Source: Mayfieldus sp963841445 (GTDB lineage: Bacteria; Actinomycetota; Thermoleophilia; Solirubrobacterales; 70-9). Taken from it: DNA of 64,000 nucleotides. This document shows positions 24,317 through 32,817 of the stretch, piece by piece. Both the position numbers and the translations under genes were made by a program. Where the stretch lies: NCBI GenBank assembly GCA_963841445.1, contig CAWJCP010000003.1, forward strand, positions 62,001 through 126,000, read 5' to 3'. Below the pieces are notes generated by a model. The model saw only the letters and a list, made by a program, of their open reading frames with translations, had not been told where the DNA came from and searched no databases. Within the stretch, counting starts at the first letter, position 1, and every line of letters starts with the position of its first letter.

Positions 24317-25786
24317 TCACGACGAGACCCGCGCCCGCCCGGGCTGGGTGATGATGAACTGCTCCTGGGGGGCGCGAACGTCGAACTGGACGCCGCTGCG
24401 CAACGAGACGCGAATGTTCTCGCAGAAGATCAGCAGGTCGAAGTAGACCGAGCGGTGCTTGAGGTAGAAGAGGTCGTGGCAGAGCTTCCAGCTCGTGCCC
24501 TCCTCGGAGCCTCCGTACCCGCAGCGGGCCTGCGCCCAGCCGGCGATCCCCGGCTTGACCAGGTGGCGGCGGTCGTAATAGGGCAGCTGGCGCTCCAGCT
24601 CCGCGATCAGCTCCGGGCGTTCGGGACGCGGGCCGACCAGGGTCATCTCGCCGCGCAGCACGTTCCACAGCTGCGGCAGCTCATCGAAGTGGGTGCGGCG
24701 CATCAGCCGGCCGACCGCAGTGGTTCGTTCGTCGTCGGAGGTCGACCATTCGGCGCCCGCCGACTCCGCCTCGACCCGCATCGAGCGCATCTTCACCATC
24801 CAGAAATCGACCCCCCCCTCGCCGACGCGGCTCTGGCGGTAGAAGATCGGCCCCCCGTCGGTGAGCTTGATCGCGATCGCGAACGCGATCAGGACCGGCG
24901 CTGTCACGATCAGCATCAGGCCGCCGGCGACGACGTCGAAGGCACGCTTGGAGATCGGAGCGGCACCCTGATAGCGCGGGTGCAGCAGGTATTGAAACCA
25001 GGCCGAGGTGCTCTGGCCGAGTGGCACGTGCCCGAGCAGGTCCTCGTAGAGCAGGCTCGCCTCGATCAGCCGCACCGGCAGGTCGAGGCACTCTTCGGCG
25101 ACCTGCTCGAAGATCTCAAGGCGTCCAGCCCGCTGCGGCTCGGCACCCTCGATCGGCGGCCCGGCGCTGTGCACGAGCAGGTCGATCTTGTTGCGCGAGA
25201 CGATGCCCCGGATTCCGTCGTCGATCGAGCCGAGCCGCTTCGGGCCGCCGTCGGCCCTCTCGACCGCCTTGGGGTTGTCGGAGAGCCAGCCGACCACCTT
25301 GTAGGCGCTGATCTCGGCGGTGTGCAGCTCCTCGTCGAGCCCTAGCGCGATCTCCTCTGAGCCGATCACGGCGAGCCGGACCTGACGAACCGACTCGAAA
25401 CGCGACGTGCTCCAGGTCGCGAACACGGTGACGATCCAGGCCCCGACGATCGGGGTGAACATCGAGGTGACCGGCTGACTGGCGCCGGTGAGCGCGAACA
25501 CGGCCAGCGCCAGGCCCGCCCCGAACAGCGGGACCGCGGTGCGAACCCCGAACCAGGCCAGCGGCATCAGGTGCAGGGGAAGCGAGTCGCGCTCCAGCGC
25601 CACGCTGACCAGCACGATCGCCACAAAGACGATCAAGCCGTCCGCAGGACGGCTGAGGTGACTGCCTGCCATGAGCCCGGCGACCGCCGCCGGTGCCAGC
25701 CGGAAGGCTGACAGGTCCAGCAGTCGCCGGGCTCTAAAGGCAGTCAGGTAGGGGAAGCCCACCCGCTTCCCCTGCCTGTTGGTCAC
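24317..25786 (-). CDS. Polyprenyl-phosphate sugar-1-phosphate transferase (exopolysaccharide initiation)
   Basis: 489 aa, GTG start. N-terminal membrane segments are followed by a CoA-binding-like domain ('RLAVIGSEEIALGL') and then the catalytic transferase domain: 'KRAFDVVAGGLMLIVTAPVL', 'GGPIFYRQSRVGEGG', 'RRTHFDELPQLWNVLRGEMT', 'VGPRPERPELI' and 'VKPGIAGWAQARCGYGGSEE'. It would transfer a hexose-1-phosphate to undecaprenyl phosphate, starting capsule or exopolysaccharide repeat units. Its GTG start overlaps the stop of an LPFTG surface-protein gene (GTGA), so surface sugar and surface protein are co-expressed. Confidence 0.9.
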   Translation of the reverse strand: MTNRQGKRVGFPYLTAFRARRLLDLSAFRLAPAAVAGLMAGSHLSRPADGLIVFVAIVLVSVALERDSLPLHLMPLAWFGVRTAVPLFGAGLALAVFALTGASQPVTSMFTPIVGAWIVTVFATWSTSRFESVRQVRLAVIGSEEIALGLDEELHTAEISAYKVVGWLSDNPKAVERADGGPKRLGSIDDGIRGIVSRNKIDLLVHSAGPPIEGAEPQRAGRLEIFEQVAEECLDLPVRLIEASLLYEDLLGHVPLGQSTSAWFQYLLHPRYQGAAPISKRAFDVVAGGLMLIVTAPVLIAFAIAIKLTDGGPIFYRQSRVGEGGVDFWMVKMRSMRVEAESAGAEWSTSDDERTTAVGRLMRRTHFDELPQLWNVLRGEMTLVGPRPERPELIAELERQLPYYDRRHLVKPGIAGWAQARCGYGGSEEGTSWKLCHDLFYLKHRSVYFDLLIFCENIRVSLRSGVQFDVRAPQEQFIITQPGRARVSS

Positions 25787-26142
25787 TTCTCGGAGTCGCC
25801 GATCGTCGCGAGTCGACGCAGGACCATGCCCGTACCGGTGAGGGCGAGGGCAACGGCCGCCAGTGCGGCAACGTCAAGCCCGGTGAAGGGCAGCGACGGG
25901 CCCGAAGATGCAGCGGGCACCGCGACCCTCTGGGCGGGAGCGCCCCCTCCACCCTCGCCGGCCCCGAGGCCTGCCGCGAGGCACTGCTGCGTGCCGTTGG
26001 CGTACTGGGCCTGGGTGGCGTCATTGCACGGATCGCCGGCGAATGCTTGTCCCGGGATCGCGAACAGCGCCAAGGAAAGCATTGCGACGGCCAACACGGC
26101 CTTCAGGCCACGTGCCCTGGTTGGACTCGCTTGCGTTTGCAT
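25783..26142 (-). CDS. Small LPFTG-motif surface protein
   Basis: 119 aa from ATG 26142 (MQTQASPTRARGLKAVLAVA); longer in-frame starts exist at 26199 and 26241. It has a signal peptide ending IPGQAFA, a short mature region with one Cys pair (Cys39, Cys54), a Gly/Ala-rich stretch, then LPFTG (84-88), a hydrophobic helix and RR. This is the canonical sortase sorting signal. No sortase gene lies in the window. Coupled by GTGA to the sugar transferase gene. The mature domain is too short to suggest a function. Confidence 0.7.
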   Translation of the reverse strand: MQTQASPTRARGLKAVLAVAMLSLALFAIPGQAFAGDPCNDATQAQYANGTQQCLAAGLGAGEGGGGAPAQRVAVPAASSGPSLPFTGLDVAALAAVALALTGTGMVLRRLATIGDSEK

Positions 26143-26188
26143 CTGCACCGGTATCGAACCTCCGGTCCGGCGCGTTGAATAAGCGTTT

Positions 26189-26446
26189 CTAAATTTCATT
26201 CTTCTCCCGGTTGAGTGGGTTGGGATTGGGCTGAGGGACAAACTCTGTCGCCTCCTTTTCCTCTGCCATGGCCAGGATCAGATCGGCTGGAACCCCTGCT
26301 CCCAGATCCGGATGAAACTCGCCGAAATGTATGCGGGCCAACTCGACCAAACGACTCTTGCGGCTCGCCGTGATGCTCGCGCCGCACTCGCACCGCAAAA
26401 CCAGCCGTGCGGAGCGATCCATGACCTCGACCCCATTGGTCGCCAT
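26189..26446 (-). CDS. DUF1059-like small protein
   Basis: 85 aa. The core 'LRCECGASITASRKSRLVEL ... IHFGEFHPDLG' resembles DUF1059/DUF1508-like small domains: a CxCG knuckle followed by a helix carrying H-x-x-x-x-H. Possible starts are ATG 26446 or ATG 26422. It is divergent from the large BTAD regulator, sharing a 65-bp promoter region, and lies 46 bases before the LPFTG gene on the same strand. Function unknown. Confidence 0.55.
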   Translation of the reverse strand: MATNGVEVMDRSARLVLRCECGASITASRKSRLVELARIHFGEFHPDLGAGVPADLILAMAEEKEATEFVPQPNPNPLNREKNEI

Positions 26447-26511
26447 GACGCCGAGTTTGCATAAACGCAGTTGACTTCCCGTTTGGACAGCGTTTCCGTA
26501 TCGTTTCCGCG

Positions 26512-29500
26512 ATGCCTGCGCCTGCGCAAGAAACGCGGATCCAACTCTGTGGCCGCCTGAAGGCGGACGTCGAAGGAAGGCACGTCACCCCCGCGCTTCG
26601 CGGGAGACAGGGAAGAGTACTGCTTGCCTACCTCGTCATGAATCGCGGCCGGCCGGTCAGCCGCGACGAGCTGATCTCGGCCCTCTGGCCACAGCGCCCT
26701 CCCGCCGATCCGTCGGCCGCGTTGCGCACACAGCTCTCGCGCCTGCGCAGCGCGCTCGGCAGCAGCGCCCTCGCCGGTCGCGACGCGGTCGAGCTGCAGC
26801 TGCCCGAGACGACCTGGGTCGACATCGAGGCGGCCGAGAACGCGATTCAGGCGGCCGAGGCCGCCCTCGCGGTGTCCGGGTGGAAGGACGCCTGGGCGCA
26901 CGGAAACGTCGCGCTCAACATCTCCAGCCGGCCATTCCTGGCCGGCTTCGATGCCCCGTGGGTCGAAGAGGTCCGCCGCGAGCTCGATGAGCTCCAGAGC
27001 CGGGCCAGGGAGACGATCGCCCGGGCCGGGATCGGCCTCGGCGGCTCCGAGCTCGCCGGCGCCGAGCGATCGGCTCGCGAGCTCGTTCGCACGGCTCGAT
27101 TTCGCGAGTCGGGATACGTGCTCTTGATGCGGGCGTTGGTCGCCTCCGGGAACACCGCCGAGGCGCTGCGTGCCTACGAGCAGCTCCGCCACGTCCTTCG
27201 CGAGGAGCTCGGGACGGCGCCGGGGGCCGAGATCCAGGCGCTGCACAGGCGCCTTCTCACCGGCCGCGAGAGCGAGGATGAGCCACCCGAGCCCCCGGCG
27301 GCTGCGGCGACTCCCGCCGGTGTGCCGGCTCGCGCGCCGCAGACGGCCGTGGCCGACCTGCCGCTGCCGACCTGGCTGGTGCCGGCCCGGCGCAGCCCGT
27401 TCGTCGGACGCACCGGCGAGATCGACCGGCTCGAGGACCTCTGGGAGGAGACCGCCTCGGCCCATCGCCAGATCGTCCTCCTCAGCGGTGAGCCGGGAAT
27501 GGGAAAGACGCGGCTGGCCACCGAGTTTGCCCAGGGAGTCCACGACAGCGCCGGGGCCGGGGTGCTCTACGGGCGCGCCGACGAGCACGGCACGCTCAGC
27601 TATCAGCCCTTCGTCGAGGCGCTGCGCCACTGGGCCATCAACACCCCGGCCGGGGAGCTGCAGACAAGCCTCGGGCCCCACGCCGGGGTGCTGGCGCAAC
27701 TGGTCCCCGAGGTCACGATCCGGCTACCGGAGCCGCCCCCCATCGAAGCGGGTGAGCTCGCCCGTGACGTGCTCTTCGACGCCGTGACGTCGACGCTCTC
27801 GCAGATTGCCTCTGTGCGCCCGACGCTGCTGGTCATCGACGACCTGCATTGGGCCGATCAGGGGACGCTGCTGATGTTCCGCCACCTTGCCCGCGCCCCG
27901 CACCGGTCGATGCTGATGGTCCTTGCCACCCATCGCGAGACCGAGCCCAGCGATGCACTGACCGAGACCCTCGCCGACCTCGGTCGCGAGCAGCTTTTCG
28001 AACGGGTGCGGCTGCGGGGCCTGGGACCGACCGAGACCGCAGCGCTGATCTCCTCGATCCAGGGCTCCGAGTGGGGCTCCGAGCTCGCCAACACGATCCA
28101 TGCGGAAACCGCCGGCAACCCGTTCCTGGTCGAAGCCTTGGTCCACCACCTGACCGAGCACCGCGAGGCGATCGCCGAGCTGGGCGCTCCCTCACCGCGT
28201 GAAGCGATCTACGCCGGGGGCGTTCCAAGCCTGGTCAGAGAAGCAGTCGCGCATCGGGCCGGTGAGCTCGGGAGCGACGTCGAGCGCGTGCTCGAGGTCG
28301 CCTCGGTGGTCGGACGCGAGTTCGAGTCCGAGCTGCTGGTCGAGGTCAGCGACCTGCCGGCAGATGCGGTCGTCGCGGCGCTGGAGGCCGCGGTCACCGC
28401 GGGGCTGCTGATCGACGTCCCAGGGACGCTTGACCGTTATGCGTTCTCGCATTCGCTGTTTCGCCAGACGGTCTATTCCGACCTTCCGAAGGCGCGCCGG
28501 ATCGCCCTGCACCGACAGCTCGCCGAGGCGCTCGAGCGCCGCCACGGCAGCGACCCGAGGCATGTCGCCGAGCTGGCCCGCCACTTCTCGGGCGCCGGCC
28601 CCGGCGCGGCGCCGAAGGCGCTCGAGTACTGCGTCCACGCCGGAGCCGCGGCGCTCGGCGCGTTCTCCTACGAGGAGGCGATCGAGCACTACAGCAAGGC
28701 CCTGGTCGCGATCGAGATGGCGGCCTCAGACGACGAGGGGCTCCGCTGCGAGGTCCTGCTGGCCCTCGGCGAGGCCGAGTGGCGGGCCGGTCACGTCGAG
28801 CAGGGCCGGGAGACGTTCGCGCGAGCCTCGCGGATCGCGCGCGCGACAGGGGACTCCGGGGCCCTCGGCCGGGCGGCGCTCGGTTTCTGCGGCGACGGCT
28901 GGGAGCGCTTCGGCGTCCTCGACCGCGAGGCCGAGCAGCTGCTCCAGGGGGCGCTGGAGGCGCTCCCGGGGGACCCGGTGCTGCGCGCGAAGCTGACCGC
29001 CCGCCTCGCCCAGGTCGTCTGCACCGAGCAGCCGCAGCGCGGCGAGGAGCTGGGACGCGAGGCAGTCTCGCTCGCACGCGCCTCGAGGGACGCGAGCGCG
29101 CTCGCGGTGGCGCTGATCGGACACTGGTACGCGCTGCAGCGCCCCGACGCCCTGGAGGAGCGCCAGCGGCTGGTCGGCGAGCTGCTCGAGGTCGCGGAGA
29201 CGATTCGCGATCGCGACCTCTCGCTTCAGACCCAGACCCTGCGCGCCCGCAACGCGGCCGAGACCGGCGACATCGACGGCCTCGGAGCCGCGATCACAGA
29301 GCACGCGAAGCTCGCCGACCAAAGCAAGCAGCCGGGGCAGCAGCTGCACAGCCGCGCCTACCGGGCCACGCGCGCCTTGATCCGGGGCCGCTTCGACGAG
29401 GTCGAGACGCTCGCCGCCGAGGTGATCGAGCTGGGGATGCTCTCCCAGTCTCCGGGCGCGCTGCACTACTCGGCCGTCGAGTTGATCGTGCTGCGCTGGG

Positions 29501-30108
29501 AGCAGGGCCGCATCGACGAGGTCGAGGAGGCGCTGCGCGAGATCTATGAGCGCACCGAGGTCCCGATGTGGCGCTGCGCCCTCGCAGTGCTCGCGGTCGA
29601 GAGCGACGACCCGGGCACCGCGAAGGCGGAGCTCGCGGCGCTCACCGGCGACGAAGCCGCTGGGATCCCGTTCGACGAGAACTGGCTCGCAGCGATGACC
29701 TTCATCTCCCTGACCTGCGCCGCGATCGGCGACAGCGCCCGCGCTGCGCAGCTCTACGAGATGCTCGAGCCCTACCGGGGCCGGATCGCTGTAGTGGGGG
29801 CAGGAGCAGCGTGCATTGGCCCGATCTCCCACGTCCTCGGCTTGCTCGCCGGCGCACGTGGCGACCGCGACACCGCGATGGCGCTGCTCGAGGAGGCAGC
29901 CGAGCGGAGCCGCGCAGCGGGATCGGAGCCGTGGCTCGCCCGTGCCAACCTGAGGCAGGGACTGATCCTCGCGCAACTCGGCGACGAGGCCGACAAGCAG
30001 CGTGCGGAGCAGCTTCTCGACCAAGCCCGAGCGACCGCGGAGCGCCTCGGCATGGGCCGCCTGCTGAAGCTGAGCGAGAAGGCGGCGCAGGCCGAGAGCC
30101 GCACCTGA
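26512..30108 (+). CDS. BTAD/AAA ATPase/TPR transcriptional regulator (SARP-like), 1198 aa
   Basis: Domain order: winged-helix DNA-binding domain (about residues 10-98, 'GRQGRVLLAYLVMNRGRPVS' and 'AALRTQLSRLRSAL'); bacterial transcriptional activation domain (about 105-250); Pro/Ala linker; AAA/STAND ATPase from 'RSPFVGRTGEIDRLEDLWEE' with Walker A GEPGMGKTR (326-334) and Walker B LLVIDDLHWAD (about 438-448); C-terminal TPR-like helices to 1198. Such proteins act as ATP-dependent activators of secondary-metabolism or stress genes in actinobacteria. No biosynthetic cluster is adjacent; the divergent DUF1059-like gene and the LPFTG/sugar-transferase unit are the nearest candidate targets. Confidence 0.88.
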   Translation: MPAPAQETRIQLCGRLKADVEGRHVTPALRGRQGRVLLAYLVMNRGRPVSRDELISALWPQRPPADPSAALRTQLSRLRSALGSSALAGRDAVELQLPETTWVDIEAAENAIQAAEAALAVSGWKDAWAHGNVALNISSRPFLAGFDAPWVEEVRRELDELQSRARETIARAGIGLGGSELAGAERSARELVRTARFRESGYVLLMRALVASGNTAEALRAYEQLRHVLREELGTAPGAEIQALHRRLLTGRESEDEPPEPPAAAATPAGVPARAPQTAVADLPLPTWLVPARRSPFVGRTGEIDRLEDLWEETASAHRQIVLLSGEPGMGKTRLATEFAQGVHDSAGAGVLYGRADEHGTLSYQPFVEALRHWAINTPAGELQTSLGPHAGVLAQLVPEVTIRLPEPPPIEAGELARDVLFDAVTSTLSQIASVRPTLLVIDDLHWADQGTLLMFRHLARAPHRSMLMVLATHRETEPSDALTETLADLGREQLFERVRLRGLGPTETAALISSIQGSEWGSELANTIHAETAGNPFLVEALVHHLTEHREAIAELGAPSPREAIYAGGVPSLVREAVAHRAGELGSDVERVLEVASVVGREFESELLVEVSDLPADAVVAALEAAVTAGLLIDVPGTLDRYAFSHSLFRQTVYSDLPKARRIALHRQLAEALERRHGSDPRHVAELARHFSGAGPGAAPKALEYCVHAGAAALGAFSYEEAIEHYSKALVAIEMAASDDEGLRCEVLLALGEAEWRAGHVEQGRETFARASRIARATGDSGALGRAALGFCGDGWERFGVLDREAEQLLQGALEALPGDPVLRAKLTARLAQVVCTEQPQRGEELGREAVSLARASRDASALAVALIGHWYALQRPDALEERQRLVGELLEVAETIRDRDLSLQTQTLRARNAAETGDIDGLGAAITEHAKLADQSKQPGQQLHSRAYRATRALIRGRFDEVETLAAEVIELGMLSQSPGALHYSAVELIVLRWEQGRIDEVEEALREIYERTEVPMWRCALAVLAVESDDPGTAKAELAALTGDEAAGIPFDENWLAAMTFISLTCAAIGDSARAAQLYEMLEPYRGRIAVVGAGAACIGPISHVLGLLAGARGDRDTAMALLEEAAERSRAAGSEPWLARANLRQGLILAQLGDEADKQRAEQLLDQARATAERLGMGRLLKLSEKAAQAESRT

Positions 30109-30121
30109 TGCACCCCGGTGC

Positions 30122-30394
30122 TCAGCCGCCGGCCATCGCCGGCAGGATCACGACCGTGTCGGCATCCGCCACCGAGGTCCCGAGCCCGTCCAGGACCCTG
30201 ACGTCCTCGTCGTTGAGATACACGTTGACGTAGCGGTTCAGCTCCCCCTCAGGGGAGAAGAGCTGGGCCTTTGTGTCGGGATGGTCGTCAGCGAGCGCCC
30301 GCAGCACGTCGCCGACGGTCGCGCCCGCGGCGCTCACCTCAGCCTCACCCCCGGTCTGGGAGCGCAGCACAGGCGGGATCTTCACGGTCGGCAT
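30122..30394 (-). CDS. cysO: CysO-type ubiquitin-like sulfur carrier (MoaD/ThiS family)
   Basis: 90 aa from ATG 30394 (MPTVKIPPVLRSQTGGEAEV), ending in the functional Gly-Gly (PAMAGG). 'VPPVLR..TGG', 'LNRYVNVYLNDEDVRVLDGL' and 'VADADTVVILPAMAGG' closely parallel mycobacterial CysO as I recall it. The C-terminal glycine would be adenylated and thiocarboxylated by the MoeB-type enzyme encoded at 30530-31690, then used by CysM and the product hydrolysed by the JAMM protease. The structured element copy 2 lies immediately upstream. It is convergent with the BTAD regulator. Confidence 0.9.
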   Translation of the reverse strand: MPTVKIPPVLRSQTGGEAEVSAAGATVGDVLRALADDHPDTKAQLFSPEGELNRYVNVYLNDEDVRVLDGLGTSVADADTVVILPAMAGG

Positions 30395-30409
30395 GATCTG
30401 GATGCTATT

Positions 30410-30531
30410 GAGGCCGCGAAAAGCGAGCCTGGCAAGGACGCAGGGAGGGCGGCGAAGGGAGTGCACTCGAATCGTGCATGACCGAGCCGACCGACCGAGG
30501 ACGCTGCCAGGCGAAGCTTTGCAGCGGTCTC
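30410..30531 (+). ncRNA. Candidate structured RNA / repeat element, copy 2
   Basis: Near copy of 3108-3231. Outer helix GAGGCCGC (30410-30417)/GCGGTCTC (30524-30531) with one G-U pair. AAAGC (30420-30424) can pair with GCTTT (30516-30520). The second helix is GCCTGGCA (30427-30434)/TGCCAGGC (30505-30512). The third is GGGCGGC (30447-30453)/GCCGACC (30486-30492) with one G-A. The tip hairpin is TGCAC (30462-30466)/GTGCA (30474-30478). The helices differ in sequence from copy 1 but occupy the same places, while GAAAAGCGAGC, GGCGAAGGGAG, ATGACCGA, CGAGGAC and TTTGCAG are conserved. It fills the gap between cysO and the rhodanese-MoeB gene and overlaps the latter's stop. Confidence 0.6.
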
Positions 30532-31690
30532 AGCCGGCGCAAAACGCGTCGTAGTCCGGGAACTTCCCCAGCTCCGCCTCGGGGATCTCCGGCGCGTTCT
30601 CACCGCAGACCGGACAGTCGGGATCGCGCCGCACCTTCAGTTCCGTGAACGAGGTCGAAAGCGCCTCGAAGAGCAGCAGGCGCCCGACCAGCGGCTGTCC
30701 GATGCCGATCGCCAGCTTGATCACCTCGTTTGCCTGCAGCAGGCCCATGATCCCCGCCATCACCCCGAGCACACCGTTCTCCGAGCAGCTCGGCGCCAGC
30801 TCGGCCGGAGGCGGGGTCGGGTAGAGGCAGCGATAGCAGGGCCCCTCGAACGGGACGAAGGTCGAGATCTGGCCGTCGAAGGTGAGAATCGAGGCCGAGA
30901 CGACCGGCTTTCGCAGCCGCACCGCGGCGTCGTTGAGCAGGTAACGGGTCGGGAAGTTGTCGGCCCCGTCGACGAGGATGTCGTAGTCGCCGATGATCTC
31001 GAGGATGTTCGACGCGTCGAGACGGGTGCGATGCTCGACCACGTCGACGTCGGGGTTGAGGCCCTCGATCGTCATCCGGGCCGACTCAGTCTTCGGAGCG
31101 CCGACCCGCTCGGTGTTGTGGATCACCTGCCGTTGCAGGTTCGACTCGTCGACGAGGTCGTCATCGACGATGCCCAGGGTTCCGATTCCGGCCGCGGCCA
31201 GGTAGAGGGCAGAGGGAGAGCCCAGCCCACCGGCGCCGATCAACAGCACTTTTGCATTCAGAAGCTTGACCTGGCCCTCGACGCCGACCTCGGGGATCAG
31301 CGTGTGACGCGAGTAGCGCAGCCGCTGCTCAGGGGTGAGCCCGGCGGCCGTGATCACTGGCAGGCCCTGCTCCTGCCAGGCGAGAATGCCGCCCTCGACG
31401 TTGGCGAGGTTCTCGTAGCCGAGCTCGGCCATCTGCTCAGCCGCCTTGGCCGAGCGGCTGCCGCTGCGGCAGTAGAGCAAGACCCGCTGGGAGCGGTCGG
31501 GAACGACCGCGGCGATCTCGTCGCGCAGCAAGCCGGGCGGCACCAGGCGGCCAGCTTCGATATGCGCCTCCTCGTACTCGTGCGGCTCACGGGTGTCGAC
31601 GAGGGCGACGCCTCCGGCGTCGATCTCCGCCGCCGCCTCGGCGGGGCTGATCTCCGCGATCTGGGTCTGGGTCGCTTGCTCGGTCGCCAT
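30530..31690 (-). CDS. moeZ: Rhodanese-MoeB fusion, sulfur-carrier adenylyltransferase/sulfurtransferase
   Basis: 386 aa. Residues ~12-112 are a rhodanese domain with catalytic Cys74 in LLYCRSGSRS. Residues ~117-386 are a ThiF/MoeB domain: 'RYSRHTLIPEVGVEGQVKLL', nucleotide loop GAGGLGSP (152-159), 'VDDDLVDESNLQRQ', zinc cysteines in 'CYRCLYP' and 'CPVCG'. It would adenylate and thiocarboxylate CysO (and perhaps MoaD). In well-known MoeZ/MoeBR proteins the rhodanese domain is C-terminal; here the order is reversed. It lies directly upstream of cysO on the same strand, separated by the structured element. Confidence 0.9.
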   Translation of the reverse strand: MATEQATQTQIAEISPAEAAAEIDAGGVALVDTREPHEYEEAHIEAGRLVPPGLLRDEIAAVVPDRSQRVLLYCRSGSRSAKAAEQMAELGYENLANVEGGILAWQEQGLPVITAAGLTPEQRLRYSRHTLIPEVGVEGQVKLLNAKVLLIGAGGLGSPSALYLAAAGIGTLGIVDDDLVDESNLQRQVIHNTERVGAPKTESARMTIEGLNPDVDVVEHRTRLDASNILEIIGDYDILVDGADNFPTRYLLNDAAVRLRKPVVSASILTFDGQISTFVPFEGPCYRCLYPTPPPAELAPSCSENGVLGVMAGIMGLLQANEVIKLAIGIGQPLVGRLLLFEALSTSFTELKVRRDPDCPVCGENAPEIPEAELGKFPDYDAFCAG

Positions 31691-31759
31691 CTAAGCCTCT
31701 AATTCCCCCAATTCGGATCGGGACTCTACGACTTCAGAAAGTATAGCCATGCGGGCAAG

Positions 31760-31789
31760 CTGGACGGGCCGCCGAAGCGGCCCGTCCAG
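31760..31789 (-). terminator. Perfect 13-bp hairpin terminator-like stem
   Basis: CTGGACGGGCCGC (31760-31772) pairs perfectly with GCGGCCCGTCCAG (31777-31789) across a CGAA tetraloop. It lies 24 bases beyond the htpX stop and 70 bases upstream of the moeZ start, so it most likely ends the htpX transcript. No T-run follows on either strand. Confidence 0.6.
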
Positions 31790-31812
31790 GCTCCGTGTGA
31801 GAGAGAAACTGC

Positions 31813-32673
31813 TTAACCGAGGGCCGGCCGCATCTGACGAAGCCTGCGAACCCGCTCCTCGATCGGGGGATGCGTGGAGAAAAGAGCGGCCATGCCCTTG
31901 GCTGAGAAGGGCTTCACGATGTAGAGCGGCTCGGCGGCCTGATTCACCTGCATCGGCATCGCCTTGGCACCCTCCTCGAGGCGCAGCAGGGCGCTCGCCA
32001 GCGACTCCGGGTTGCCGGTCAGCTCGGCGCCGCCGGCGTCGGCCGCGAACTCGCGCTGGCGCGAGATCGAGAGCTGGATGATCGTCGCCGCGATCGGCGC
32101 CAGCAGGACCATCGCAAGACTGCCGATCAGCCCCAGTGGGGAGTTGTTGTCATCGCCGAACCAGAGCAGCATGTAGCCGAGGTAGGTGATCGCGGCACCG
32201 ATCGTCGAAGCGACCGAGGTGATCAGGATGTCGTGGTGCTTGACGTGCGCAAGCTCGTGCGAGAGGACGCCGCGCAGCTCGTCCTCGGAGAGCAGCTGCG
32301 TGATTCCCCGCGTCACCGCGACCGCGGAGTGCTTCGGGTTGCGGCCGGTCGCGAACGCGTTCGGCTGATCGACCGGGATCATGTAGAGCCGCGGCATCGG
32401 GAGGTCGGCGCGGGTGCAGAGATCGCGAACGATCTGGTACAGCCGCGGCGCCTCCGACTCGGAGATCGGCTTGGCGCGGCTCATTGCCAGCGCGATCTTG
32501 TCGCTGAAGAAGTAGGAGCCCATGTTCAGCAGGGCCGCCATGAAAAGGAATCCGAGCGCTCCGCTCGATCCGCCGACCGCAAAGCCGATAACGACGAAGA
32601 GGCCGGAAAGGGTCGCCAACAGGATCGTGGTCCTGAGCCCAGCTCCAAACGTGGATCGCTTGGTCGTGGTCAT
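31813..32673 (-). CDS. htpX: HtpX-family membrane zinc metalloprotease
   Basis: 286 aa. Two N-terminal membrane helices are followed by 'ALLNMGSYFFSDKIAL', then the zinc motif in 'VLSHELAHVKHHDILI' (HExxH), another hydrophobic region and the third ligand Glu in 'SRQREFAADAGGAELTGNPE'. This is the M48B HtpX arrangement, which degrades misfolded membrane proteins with its active site in the cytosol. Start ATG 32673 (MTTTKRSTFGAGLRTTIL). The divergent neighbour is the sensor kinase; the 144-bp gap between them contains a palindromic box that could serve both. Confidence 0.93.
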   Translation of the reverse strand: MTTTKRSTFGAGLRTTILLATLSGLFVVIGFAVGGSSGALGFLFMAALLNMGSYFFSDKIALAMSRAKPISESEAPRLYQIVRDLCTRADLPMPRLYMIPVDQPNAFATGRNPKHSAVAVTRGITQLLSEDELRGVLSHELAHVKHHDILITSVASTIGAAITYLGYMLLWFGDDNNSPLGLIGSLAMVLLAPIAATIIQLSISRQREFAADAGGAELTGNPESLASALLRLEEGAKAMPMQVNQAAEPLYIVKPFSAKGMAALFSTHPPIEERVRRLRQMRPALG

Positions 32674-32750
32674 CTACGGGGTTCTCCTGGTCGTGGCCGG
32701 ACTGGCCGAATTGACTAGGCAAGTATCCCCACGAGTCGCGATCTCGTAAA

Positions 32751-32766
32751 TAGGGGAAAACCCCTA
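32751..32766. promoter_or_regulatory. Palindromic box TAGGGG-AAAA-CCCCTA (candidate response-regulator site)
   Basis: A perfect 6-bp inverted repeat with an AAAA spacer, in the gap between htpX and the sensor kinase. Such GC-palindromes resemble sites bound by NarL/NreC-type LuxR-domain regulators, and such a regulator is encoded at 34275. Autoregulation is an inference. It could instead form a small hairpin in the kinase leader. Confidence 0.4.
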
Positions 32767-32817
32767 AAGAGATCTCTCCGTGCCCCCATCGGCGCCTGCG
32801 CCTAGGCTTCGCAGGAG

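Noticed and set aside
26140..26180. GGTTCGATACC on the minus strand, resembling a tRNA T-arm
   Set aside because: Stem and loop lengths do not fit a T-arm and no acceptor or anticodon arms are present; it lies at the start of the LPFTG gene.
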